Positions 18,640 to 26,774 of a stretch of 58,489 bases of DNA are shown here, piece by piece. Source of the stretch: Paenibacillaceae bacterium (GTDB lineage: Bacteria > Bacillota > Bacilli > Paenibacillales > Paenibacillaceae); contig REGQ01000035.1 of the NCBI GenBank assembly GCA_004134985.1, forward strand, positions 1 through 58,489, in the 5' to 3' direction. Below the pieces are notes generated by a model. That model did not search any database and was not told the origin of the DNA. It was given only the letters and a program-made list of their open reading frames with translations. Numbering within the stretch: position 1 is the stretch's first letter; each line of letters starts with the position of its first letter. Both the position numbers and the translations under genes were made by a program.

Positions 18640-20094
18640 TTATACCAATGTCGTACCGCGTTTGCTGCTCTCCTGCAGCAGCTTCCAGATTGGCGCTGTC
18701 AGGCTGTTCTTGTCTTCTGCCGCGTACTTGTTCGCATAGGCGCGCACCGGATCACCGGCATAAAATCGTTCATAAAGCTCATGCCGCGAGCCGAGCGGAC
18801 TGCCGATTAAATCCCAGGCGAGCTTGAATAACTGCACCTTTTTCTCCGCGCTGACATTCGCCCCCTCAAAATACAAATGCATCATTTTGGAGATTGGCCC
18901 GTAGAAGTCCTCCATGCCCGAGGGCGTCTGAACAAAACCGCCGCCCCCTACCTGTTGTAAAATTTCCAATGCCCGAGGGTAAAACTTCGTACCGATTGCA
19001 CGCGCTGTATCAATATATTGCAGTTTGGGCACGAACACACCATTGTCGTCCGGCCGGGCTTCCGTTTCGGAAGCAATCACCAGCGCCTTCATGACATCAA
19101 TCTGAGTGAGCAATTCCCCCAGCTTCTCCTGTATGTGGAGATAACCATTGACCCCGATAGATTCGGCAATTGAGAGGGTGACGCCAGTCACAAACTCCAG
19201 TTTGGCTACATAACGCACGATATTTTGATGAAAAGCCAGCGCATTGGCTGTCGGATTGTTGCGCAGCGCCAGCACCTTCTGCGAGTCCCCATAGAGCAGC
19301 ACGCGCTCCCACGGAATCAGCACATCGTCGAAAAACAGCACCGCATCCATCTCATCATATCTGGAGCTTAATATATGATTTTGCTCGCGTGTATCGGCAA
19401 AAGACTCTCTGCAGACGATATGCAATCCCGGCGAATTGGCGGGCACGATCAGCACATGAGCATGCTCACGGTCCTTTTGTTCAAACTTGAGAAACGACGA
19501 AATAATGAAGTCATGCGTATATGGAGCGCCTGTGGCGATCATCTTCGCTCCGCGCACGACAATTCCATCGCTCGTTTGGCGCACGACATGCAGGAAACGC
19601 TCGGCAATTCGGCCGTCTTCCAGCCCGCTGGACCGATCGATTTGCGGATCGATAATCGCTGTTGTCAAAAACAGATCATTGTCTCTCGCCTGCTCATAGT
19701 ACGCCGAAATCTTTGTTTCAAAATGGGGATCGAGCTGACCAAGCTGCTTCCGTGCCGCATACCAACCGGTAACGACCGAACGCGCGTAATCGGACAGCCG
19801 GCTCATCATGCCGTGGGTCGATTGCGACCAGTGCGCGAAAGAGGCGCTTCGCTTGGCAAGATCCTCTTTGCTGTAAGGCACCAAAAACGAACGATGCGCA
19901 TAATGCGGCTTGCCTGGTACCTGATAACCTACAATATCTCTTGTCGCAGGCTCGTCAATCATATTGAACAACTGCCTGATCGTATCAAGCGTGCCTTTAA
20001 AAGCCGGATGAATCGACAGCTGCTCCAGGCGTGCACCTTCGTACCACACCGTTCGGCCGTCATTCAAGCTTTTAATAAATCGTTCTCCTCGCAA
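18640..20094 (-). CDS. HpaB-type flavin-dependent monooxygenase (4-hydroxyphenylacetate 3-hydroxylase family)
   Basis: A 484-residue oxygenase of the HpaB/PvcC family, which uses reduced FAD from a separate reductase to hydroxylate aromatic compounds. Family features are [20 protein letters not shown] at the N-terminus, [40 protein letters not shown] and GGGFVQTPS. The frame is open 17 codons further, but TTG at 20094 has AGGGGGAG 8 bp upstream and gives the usual family start. It is the first gene of the operon. Its presence with ssuD and sfnG suggests an aromatic or unusual sulfur substrate; the true substrate is unknown. Confidence 0.85.
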   Translation of the reverse strand: MRGERFIKSLNDGRTVWYEGARLEQLSIHPAFKGTLDTIRQLFNMIDEPATRDIVGYQVPGKPHYAHRSFLVPYSKEDLAKRSASFAHWSQSTHGMMSRLSDYARSVVTGWYAARKQLGQLDPHFETKISAYYEQARDNDLFLTTAIIDPQIDRSSGLEDGRIAERFLHVVRQTSDGIVVRGAKMIATGAPYTHDFIISSFLKFEQKDREHAHVLIVPANSPGLHIVCRESFADTREQNHILSSRYDEMDAVLFFDDVLIPWERVLLYGDSQKVLALRNNPTANALAFHQNIVRYVAKLEFVTGVTLSIAESIGVNGYLHIQEKLGELLTQIDVMKALVIASETEARPDDNGVFVPKLQYIDTARAIGTKFYPRALEILQQVGGGGFVQTPSGMEDFYGPISKMMHLYFEGANVSAEKKVQLFKLAWDLIGSPLGSRHELYERFYAGDPVRAYANKYAAEDKNSLTAPIWKLLQESSKRGTTLV

Positions 20095-20137
20095 AGTTTG
20101 CACTCCCCCTCGCCAACATAGCAAAAATAAATTTAAC

Positions 20138-20163
20138 AATTCCAATTGATTAAGTATGATTTA
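20138..20163 (-). promoter_or_regulatory. CymR-like operator of the sulfur operon
   Basis: On the minus strand the site runs TAAATCATAC then TTAATCAATTGGAATT. It closely follows the CymR consensus as I remember it (TAAWNC...A.W.A...ATMGGAATT), with one extra base before TTGGAATT. It lies just downstream of the promoter's -10, where a repressor would block transcription. CymR is the cysteine-metabolism repressor of Bacillales. Confidence 0.55.
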
Positions 20164-20169
20164 TTTATT

Positions 20170-20197
20170 ATTATAGCTAGTAATCCTCTCCTCACAA
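20170..20197 (-). promoter_or_regulatory. Sigma-A promoter of the sulfur operon
   Basis: On the minus strand TTGTGA (20192-20197) and a perfect TATAAT (20170-20175) are 16 bp apart. The start codon at 20094 is about 70 bp downstream. Confidence 0.6.
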
Positions 20198-20350
20198 CAA
20201 ACAAAAAAGGGAATTTTGACTATTATCCAATTCATTTGGCCATTTTGTCGGTTATGTTTTGATTAATCTACGCTTACAGAAAAAGTATCTATTAGAGGCT
20301 CTTGGGCGTATCACCTGGGTACCTTGAAGGCTCCTGACGGATCATCGAGG

Positions 20351-20510
20351 TCGTGCGGCACTGTGACTTTTCCAATCATCGCTACCAAGATCGTGCGGCA
20401 CTGTGACCCTTCCGATCATCGGTATCCATATCGCGCGGCACTGTGACTCTTCCGATCATCGGTATCCAGATCGCGCGGCACTGTAACTCTTCCGATCATC
20501 GGTATCCTCG
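20351..20510. repeat. Tandem array of a 40-bp repeat, four copies
   Basis: Units start at 20351, 20391, 20431 and 20471 with TCGYGCGGCACTGT, an exact 40-bp period. Three copies contain the palindrome CCGATCATCGG. The array lies between the sulfur-operon promoter and a TetR gene. Confidence 0.9.
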
Positions 20511-20677
20511 ATAGCTATATCGCACAACATACCGAATTACCTGCATGGCGACTCTATTGTTCAGTCAGAATTTAATAGACGGTTTATTCGTTTATGTCGG
20601 TTAACAGATAAAAAGATGAATTTTGTCTGCTAACGTGCAAAAACATAAAAACAGCTACAAGTGCAGGCGGCGCTTTC

Positions 20678-20958
20678 GCGGACACCAAGCGGTTATTTTG
20701 GTTGGAAACATAGCGATACCACGCTTTGGCACGAAACCAGGCGATTATTTCACTCGCAGAGGCCATATCATCGCTTTCGCGGACACCAGATCCGTTATTT
20801 CGTTCGAAACATGGGATATCGACAATTTGGCGGACACCAGATCCGTTATTTACTTGAAAACAGGGGTTTTAGGCGGTTTTTTGTACCCATAGCGGAACGT
20901 GTGGCCGTGAAAATTGTATTTTGGCTGTTTTGGGGCAAATAGCGGAACGTGTGGCCGC
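20678..20958. repeat. Four-motif inverted repeat element, copy B, with two extra motif copies
   Basis: Forward motifs (GCGGACACCAGATCCGTTATT) start at 20779 and 20830, with degenerate copies at 20678 and 20728. Inverted motifs (ATAGCGGAACGTGTGGCCG) start at 20889 and 20938. The spacings are 50/51/51/59/49. The core 20779-20958 is 180 bp and is matched by the inverse complement of 43761-43940, including the A/T-rich spacers. Short ORFs across it are chance. Confidence 0.85.
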
Positions 20959-21093
20959 TTCATCTGCGCAAACACTCCGCGAACGTCCCAAACCATCTCA
21001 AACACGCCACACTCGTCCCTAATAATCTCACGCACGCCAATGGCACTCTCGTCTCTAAACCAAATTTACTGATGAAGGAAGGAAGATGGTCCA

Positions 21094-21690
21094 ATGAGTG
21101 ATTCACCATTCAAAAACATGCAAGATCGCCGGATTCTGAAAACCAATGACGCGATTACTGGCGCCTTTTTAACACTCATTTCAGAAAAGGATTTTTCGGA
21201 AATCATTGTGAAGGACATTACGGTTAGAGCCAATGTGAACCGCTCCACCTTTTACACGCACTATCAAGACAAGTATGATTTGCGCGACAAAGTGATGAAG
21301 GAAAAGCTGGATTGCCTCGCAAGCATGACTCCTGTTTTTCAGGAGCAGCATGACTTTGAAACCGCTGACCTGTTTTTTACCGCCTTATTCGAGCACATTG
21401 CCGCTAATGAATCATTCTATAAAGTGATGCTGCTTCAGACAGAAAAGGGCGGCTTCCGGGACAAAATGACCGAAGTGGTGCGCGATCTGTGCTATAAGAG
21501 GATTATCGCTATCCATATGGAAAAGAAACTGCACGTTCCGCTTGATATTTTGCTCGACTACTTATCTGGTTCGATTATGGGGATCATCACGAAATGGATT
21601 GAACAGGAGATGATTTACACCCCTAGGCATATGGCTCTGCAGCTTACACGAATATCATCGCTCGGCACCTATAAGGCAATGGGAATGTAA
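21094..21690 (+). CDS. TetR/AcrR family transcriptional regulator
   Basis: A 198-residue repressor-type protein. The N-terminal helix-turn-helix (about residues 15-60) shows ILKTNDAITGAFLTLISEKD, VKDITVRANVNRSTFYTHYQ and DKYDLRD, the classic TetR pattern. The C-terminal ligand domain resembles the TetR_C_8-like group seen in DhaS-type regulators. GAAGGAAGG lies before the ATG. It is transcribed away from the sulfur operon, separated by about 1 kb of repeats, so it need not control that operon. Ligand and targets are unknown. Confidence 0.85.
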   Translation: MSDSPFKNMQDRRILKTNDAITGAFLTLISEKDFSEIIVKDITVRANVNRSTFYTHYQDKYDLRDKVMKEKLDCLASMTPVFQEQHDFETADLFFTALFEHIAANESFYKVMLLQTEKGGFRDKMTEVVRDLCYKRIIAIHMEKKLHVPLDILLDYLSGSIMGIITKWIEQEMIYTPRHMALQLTRISSLGTYKAMGM

Positions 21691-21784
21691 CCTCATCCCG
21701 TTGAATTTCAGCCACTCCGCAGTAGTCTGGAGGCTAGTGCATCAAATACACTAAAACATTTTTTCATAAAAATGTTTTTGCCTA

Positions 21785-21812
21785 TTGATTTCCCAATAAA
21801 TCCGAGTATAAT
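21785..21812 (+). promoter_or_regulatory. Sigma-A promoter of the 107-residue protein gene
   Basis: TTGATT (21785-21790) and a perfect TATAAT (21807-21812) are 16 bp apart, about 40 bp before the start codon. Confidence 0.65.
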
Positions 21813-21850
21813 ACTAGGTATATAGGCTGAGGATAAGGAGTGTAGGTATC

Positions 21851-22174
21851 ATGCGGACAAATACAATTAAACAAACGTGGGTGAATGATCACCTGGATCT
21901 TTTGAATTATGCCAAACAAATCGGGGATACAGCATGGCAGAATGAAATTATCGCAGCATTAAAAAATAGTGAGACCCATCTGCAAGAGCAGGCTCAATAT
22001 AAATTGCAATTTCAATTATGGCAGCGGTTTGATCAACTTAATCATCGTGTGCTGGAACTTTATCAACAAATTCGGGAACTTGGCAATGAGGCGGAAAGCT
22101 TGCAATTACAGGAGAAATTGTGGGGGCTAAAAATTGAACGGGTGAGGGTATCGCAGCAATTGAGAACGTTATAA
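21851..22174 (+). CDS. Small coiled-coil protein, unknown function
   Basis: A 107-residue soluble protein, mostly helical by composition and rich in Gln, Leu and Glu. Heptad-like spacing from about residue 45 onward (LWQRFDQLNHRVLELYQQIR) suggests a coiled coil. It has a good promoter and AAGGAG before the ATG, so it is very likely expressed. I do not recognise the family. Confidence 0.75.
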   Translation: MRTNTIKQTWVNDHLDLLNYAKQIGDTAWQNEIIAALKNSETHLQEQAQYKLQFQLWQRFDQLNHRVLELYQQIRELGNEAESLQLQEKLWGLKIERVRVSQQLRTL

Positions 22175-22291
22175 TAAACAGTTAAAAAACATAAATCCGT
22201 ATGTATCGTCGTTTAATTGCGGAGAACTCACTAGCGGGGATCAACTATATTGGAGTTTGGCATGCAGAGGACTGCTCTGCCACAAATGTAC

Positions 22292-22321
22292 GTTTAAACA
22301 AAATGGCCGTTTTGTTTAAAC
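22292..22321. terminator. Perfect 12-bp inverted repeat between convergent genes
   Basis: GTTTAAACAAAA (22292-22303) pairs exactly with TTTTGTTTAAAC (22310-22321) around TGGCCG. It lies between the stops of the 107-residue protein gene (+) and the methionine-rich gene (-). The position fits a two-way terminator, though no clean T-run follows, so it could instead be a binding site. Confidence 0.45.
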
Positions 22322-22380
22322 CGGCAAACCTTATGATTATTTAATCATTGCAAAACTGCAAAACATTTGCGCAGCGACCT

Positions 22381-22590
22381 CTAGACGGTCGTTTGTTTCA
22401 TTTCTCGCATCATTTCCATCATCATCGTCATCATTTCATCGCATTCCTGCATTTTGGACATCATCATGTCCATCTCCATCATCATGTCCATTTCTTTCAT
22501 GGAATCCATCATCATCTTCATACATTTCATTTTGCACATCATTTCTTCCATACACATGTTCATCATCATCATTGGCATCATGTTGTTCAT
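22381..22590 (-). CDS. Methionine-rich small protein (about half Met), unknown function
   Basis: A 69-residue protein with 34 methionines and 4 cysteines; most other residues are Asp, Glu, Lys and Asn. It starts MNNMMPMMMMNMCMEEMMCK. There is no signal peptide. The start at 22590 is supported by GGAGAGG 9 bp upstream; an in-frame GTG six codons earlier has no such site. The DNA is built around repeated ATG/CAT triplets, so the opposite strand reads as histidine- or isoleucine-rich ORFs; the ribosome binding site favours the Met frame. Met/Cys clusters of this kind can bind Cu(I) or absorb oxidants. I know of no family it belongs to; function is a guess. Confidence 0.6.
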   Translation of the reverse strand: MNNMMPMMMMNMCMEEMMCKMKCMKMMMDSMKEMDMMMEMDMMMSKMQECDEMMTMMMEMMREMKQTTV

Positions 22591-22855
22591 TGTGATCATC
22601 CTCTCCACTTTTAAATTGTCAATTTCTTCAACAAATCTAGAATACTATATTTTTTAAAAAAACACAATATTTTTCTTGTGTTTATTTAATCATCTATGGT
22701 ATATTTATATATTTGCTAGTTTCCTTATTATTCTTATCGGATATAAAACTAAAACCATAGTGAACAACCCTGCTTTCAATATAAGAGCGTAGACTTTGAA
22801 TCGGCCAGGAGCTTAGGTCAGCAATACTTCTTTTGCGAACCTGATAGCTCACAGA

Positions 22856-22900
22856 CAAAAAACGCCCAGACCTGCATAACTTTCAGCAGGGACTGGACGC
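22856..22900 (-). terminator. Terminator after the ABC exporter operon
   Basis: On the minus strand CGTCCAG and CCTGC pair with GCAGG and CTGGGCG, followed by TTTTTT (22857-22862 on the plus strand as A). Confidence 0.85.
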
Positions 22901-22939
22901 CTGACACGCACACTAACCTTCTTAATTTTGATCCTGGAG

Positions 22940-24808
22940 TTAGTTCGCTTCTCCAAGCCCTTTGCCATGCATTGCATGATGATACAATTCCGCATAGTAG
23001 CCCCCCAACGCAAGCAATGCCTGGTGCGGGCCTTCCTCTTCAATCTTGCCGCTTCGCATGACGATGATCCGGTCAGCATGCTTCACTGTGGACAACCGAT
23101 GGGCAATGACCAGCGTCGTCCGTCCTTCAGCGACCACATTAAGCGCATGCTGGATCAGCCGTTCCGTATGGGAATCGAGATGTGCTGTCGCTTCGTCCAG
23201 AATGAGTATTTTGGGCTGATGCACCAAAATACGCGCGAACGAGATGAGCTGCCGCTCGCCAGCTGACAGACCGCTGCCCCGCTCAGACAACCGGCTGTCG
23301 TATCCTTGCTTCAAACGATTGATCATCGGCTCCGCACCGACTGTGCGGCAAGCTTCTATGACCTGATCGCGTGAGATTCGCTCGTCGAACAGCCGGACAT
23401 TGTCGACGATGGAGCCTGAATAGAGATACGGCTCCTGCTGCACCAGCCCGACGATCCGGTGAAGCGAGTCCAGCGGCAGTCTGCGAATATCCGTTTTGTC
23501 AATTTCAACACTGCCGCGTTTCACATCGTAGAACCGGGTAAGCAGGTTGACGAGTGAGCTCTTGCCTGCCCCCGTCGTCCCGACGATTCCGACGAACTCT
23601 CCTGCCTGAATATGCAAGTCCAGATCATGCAGAACGTCGCGCTCCTCCGTATAGGCAAAGCGGATGTGATTGAAGTCAATGCGTCCCTTGACCGAGGCTA
23701 CCCCAACCTGGCGGGCTTCAGCAGGCGCAGGGTCTTTAATCTCCGGCTCCACCGAAAATATGCGCCACAGCCGTTCTACCGATACGAGCGTCGATTGCAG
23801 CGTATTCCATTGTTGCGTAATCTGGTTGATCGGCTGGAAAAACTGGCGAATATAACTGATGAAGGCATACAACACACCGAATTCCAGCTGTTTCTGAAAT
23901 ACTGCCATGCCGCCCAGCCACACAATCACCGCAACCGTCACGTTGCCGAGAATATCAAACGACCGGTTAAAAATAACCGTTCCCTTCACCTCGCGCAAAC
24001 TATCGCGCAAATACCGATTGTTATGCTCGCTGAACTGACGCACCTGTTCCTTTTCTTGATGAAAGGTCTGAATCAGGCTCATGCCGGCCAGATTTTCAGC
24101 AAGAAAGCCGATCAGCCGCGAAAGCTGCGCCCGCGCCTGACGGTAGCGGTCGCGCAGCATGGTGCGAAACGCCGCAGCAATAACTGCAATGATGGGCAGC
24201 AATATCAGACAGTAAAGCGCCAGCTGCGCATCCAGGAAAAACATAAATCCGATAATCATCAGCAGCGACAAGCCATCGCGCACGAGACTGAGCAGCACTT
24301 GAGTAAAAAACTGGTTGATCGTTTCCGTATCGCTCGATTCATTCGTGACAAGACTGCCGATCGCATGCCTGTCAAAAAACGACATCGACTGCTTCGTAAT
24401 GTGGCGGAACAAATCTTTGCGAAGTGCGGCGACAACCCCTTGCCCGGCTTTCTGCAGCAGACTTGCCTGGTAGTAGGAGAAGATCATGCTCACGACCGCA
24501 AGCAGCAAATAGATGCCGCCGATCATTAGAATTTTGCCGATACCGCCGCTGTCCGCCAGCAGATGATCGTCAATGACAATTTTTACAAGCAGCGGCTGAA
24601 TCAGGTCGGCGGAGATCGCAAGCAGCGCACATCCAAAAGCCGCCAAGAACAACAGTTTATGCGGCTTGGCATAAGCCAGCATTGCCCGGAAGGCGCCTTT
24701 GGCCGGCGGTGCCGCACCCTGATCGCCCGTTTCAGCCTTTGCAGCAGACGGCCGTTCAGGCGGGTTGCCCCCTGTTTGCTCCGCATTTCCACGATTTGCT
24801 TTAGCCAT
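22940..24808 (-). CDS. ABC exporter subunit of a heterodimer (catalytically complete site)
   Basis: A 622-residue half-transporter: a charged, low-complexity N-terminus (about 40 residues), six membrane helices (about 50-330), then an ATPase with Walker A GTTGAGKSS, signature LSAGERQL and Walker B ILILDEATAHLD, carrying the catalytic Glu. It probably pumps drugs or lipids outward with the upstream partner. The true start is the ATG at 24808, behind GGAGGAGGGGG and overlapping the partner gene by 8 bp; the longer open frame is antisense-like extension. A terminator follows at 22856-22900. Confidence 0.9.
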   Translation of the reverse strand: MAKANRGNAEQTGGNPPERPSAAKAETGDQGAAPPAKGAFRAMLAYAKPHKLLFLAAFGCALLAISADLIQPLLVKIVIDDHLLADSGGIGKILMIGGIYLLLAVVSMIFSYYQASLLQKAGQGVVAALRKDLFRHITKQSMSFFDRHAIGSLVTNESSDTETINQFFTQVLLSLVRDGLSLLMIIGFMFFLDAQLALYCLILLPIIAVIAAAFRTMLRDRYRQARAQLSRLIGFLAENLAGMSLIQTFHQEKEQVRQFSEHNNRYLRDSLREVKGTVIFNRSFDILGNVTVAVIVWLGGMAVFQKQLEFGVLYAFISYIRQFFQPINQITQQWNTLQSTLVSVERLWRIFSVEPEIKDPAPAEARQVGVASVKGRIDFNHIRFAYTEERDVLHDLDLHIQAGEFVGIVGTTGAGKSSLVNLLTRFYDVKRGSVEIDKTDIRRLPLDSLHRIVGLVQQEPYLYSGSIVDNVRLFDERISRDQVIEACRTVGAEPMINRLKQGYDSRLSERGSGLSAGERQLISFARILVHQPKILILDEATAHLDSHTERLIQHALNVVAEGRTTLVIAHRLSTVKHADRIIVMRSGKIEEEGPHQALLALGGYYAELYHHAMHGKGLGEAN

Positions 24809-26555
24809 GAGACACCCCCTCCTCCTGAATTTCGTAAAGCGAAGTATAGTACCCTCTGCTTTCCAGCAATTCCTGATGAGTGCCCCGCTCGACAATCCGT
24901 CCTTCATCCAGCACAATAATTTCGTCAGCATGTTTGACAGCGCTGATCCGGTGGGCGATGACAATCGTTGTTTTGCCCGCACGAACCTTCCGCAGATTGG
25001 TCAAAATATTCGTTTCGGTCATGGCGTCAACGGCGCTGACACTGTCATCAAGAATAAGGATCGGCGCGTCCTTGATCAGCCCCCTGGCCAGACTAGTCCG
25101 CTGCCGCTGCCCGCCGGACAGCGTCAACCCGCGTTCCCCGAGCTTGGTATCAAACTGCTTCGACAAACTCGCTACGTTGTCATATACTTCGGCGAGCTTC
25201 GCCGCCTGTTCCACACTCGCATTGCCCGCCTTGCGGTTGTAAAAGGCGATGTTGTCGCGGATGGTCGTGCTGAACAGGAAGCCGTCCTGCGGCACATAAG
25301 CGATTTGCGACCGAAGGCTCTCCAGCGTCAAATCGCAAATATCCGTCCCCCCAATATAGATAGTTCCGCGGGGCGGATCATAAATACGGAGCAGCAGCTT
25401 AACGAGCGTTGTTTTGCCGCTGCCTGTCTTGCCGACGATGCCGAGCGTCTTGCCGCTTGGAATGGCAATATTCAGCTTGGCAAGCGAGGCGCCGCCAGCA
25501 TCCGGATAGGCAAATGACAATCGCCGGATGTCAATATCCCCCGTCCCCGCTTCCAACTGCTTAGCCTGCTCGGCTTCCTGAATATCCGGCTGCTCGGCCA
25601 GCAGCTTGTTGAGCCGGTCAAGCGAAGCGCGGGAACGCTGCATCGTATTGATTACATTGCCGATCTGCTGCAGCGGATTCATAATCATCCGCAGGTAGAG
25701 CGTCAACGCAACGAAATCCCCCAGCGACAGCTTGCCCTGGGTAGTCAGCAGACCTCCATAAGAAATGGCCACAACGAGCGACAATGCCCCGGCAAACGGC
25801 AGCATCGCCTGGAACATCGCCGTCATTCGCACGAGAGCAAGCTGGTTGTTCTGGATGCGATCGACTGTTTTTCCAAAGCGCTGTTCTGCAATATCCTCCA
25901 CGCCAAACGTCTTCGTTACACGGATTCCGCCAAACTGCTCCTCAGCAGATTCCGTCATATCGGCCAGTGACTCCTGAACATTCTTCGAGCGTTCACGAAT
26001 GCGCGGACCGAAGTATACGACAAGAAACGGAATGACGAGCAGCGGCAGCACACTGACTCCAATCAGATGAAGCGGAATGCTGCTGAACGACATGATGACG
26101 ATGACCGACACAAGCAGCACCGAAGCGTTCGTCAGTTGGTTCGCACCGTTGGCGATCGATTCCCGTACTGACGTTACATCGTTCATGACATAGCTGAGCA
26201 GCTTGCCAATGCCGTTCTTCGAATAATAATGCTCGCTGAGCCGCGTGAAATGGCGGAACAGCTTCTGTCTGGAATTAAACTCAAACTGTCTGCCCAAGCG
26301 ATGATTCAGATATTGCCCTATTCCGAACAAAACCCCATAGCCGATGCCTATCGCAATCAGCGTCAAACTGTAGGCTGCAATCAGATCCTTTGACAACCCT
26401 TCGTCCTGCAAACCATCGGTGAACTGCCCCAGCACTCGCGGAAAAAAGGCATAGATGACATTCGCCGAAGCAAGCAGCACGAAAGCGCCTGCATAAAACC
26501 AGGCGTATCGTTTCAAATGATCCAGCAGCAGTTTTATTCCGCCCAAGAGCTTCAC
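24801..26555 (-). CDS. ABC exporter subunit of a heterodimer (degenerate ATPase site)
   Basis: A 584-residue half-transporter with six membrane helices (about 15-310) and an ATPase with Walker A GKTGSGKTT and signature LSGGQRQR. Walker B reads ILILDDSVSAVDA, with Asp in place of the catalytic Glu. This is the mark of the degenerate half of heterodimeric exporters such as BmrC/BmrD and TM287/288. It overlaps the partner gene by 8 bp, so both are made together. The start is GTG at 26555 with only a weak GGG-rich site, so it could be a few codons off. The substrate is unknown. Confidence 0.9.
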   Translation of the reverse strand: MKLLGGIKLLLDHLKRYAWFYAGAFVLLASANVIYAFFPRVLGQFTDGLQDEGLSKDLIAAYSLTLIAIGIGYGVLFGIGQYLNHRLGRQFEFNSRQKLFRHFTRLSEHYYSKNGIGKLLSYVMNDVTSVRESIANGANQLTNASVLLVSVIVIMSFSSIPLHLIGVSVLPLLVIPFLVVYFGPRIRERSKNVQESLADMTESAEEQFGGIRVTKTFGVEDIAEQRFGKTVDRIQNNQLALVRMTAMFQAMLPFAGALSLVVAISYGGLLTTQGKLSLGDFVALTLYLRMIMNPLQQIGNVINTMQRSRASLDRLNKLLAEQPDIQEAEQAKQLEAGTGDIDIRRLSFAYPDAGGASLAKLNIAIPSGKTLGIVGKTGSGKTTLVKLLLRIYDPPRGTIYIGGTDICDLTLESLRSQIAYVPQDGFLFSTTIRDNIAFYNRKAGNASVEQAAKLAEVYDNVASLSKQFDTKLGERGLTLSGGQRQRTSLARGLIKDAPILILDDSVSAVDAMTETNILTNLRKVRAGKTTIVIAHRISAVKHADEIIVLDEGRIVERGTHQELLESRGYYTSLYEIQEEGVSHG

Positions 26556-26774
26556 ATCCCTGCTTGTATATTACGAGCCCGATAGAATTCCCGTTATATT
26601 GATGTTAATCCAATTTGCTGAAGTTGACAATGTCGGGGGAAGGCAGAATTGCGCCATATTCGGTGTTTCAGGAGCTTCTGCACCGTTTAAAGCGGTTTAT
26701 ACGCATAAATCCACAAACAGACGGATAACGTGGTATAAGGCCGTTTGTTTGAACCTGATCAGGGAGGTATTATA

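Noticed and set aside
20678-20958. A CRISPR array of short repeats with about 28-bp spacers
   Set aside because: The motifs invert halfway, the spacers resemble each other, and a mirrored copy occurs elsewhere.
20584-21035. Short ORFs across the repeat element
   Set aside because: They occur on both strands and follow the repeated motifs.
22348-22614. A histidine-rich 88-codon ORF on the plus strand
   Set aside because: It mirrors the CAT triplets of the Met-rich gene; no ribosome binding site was seen, while the opposite strand has a good one.
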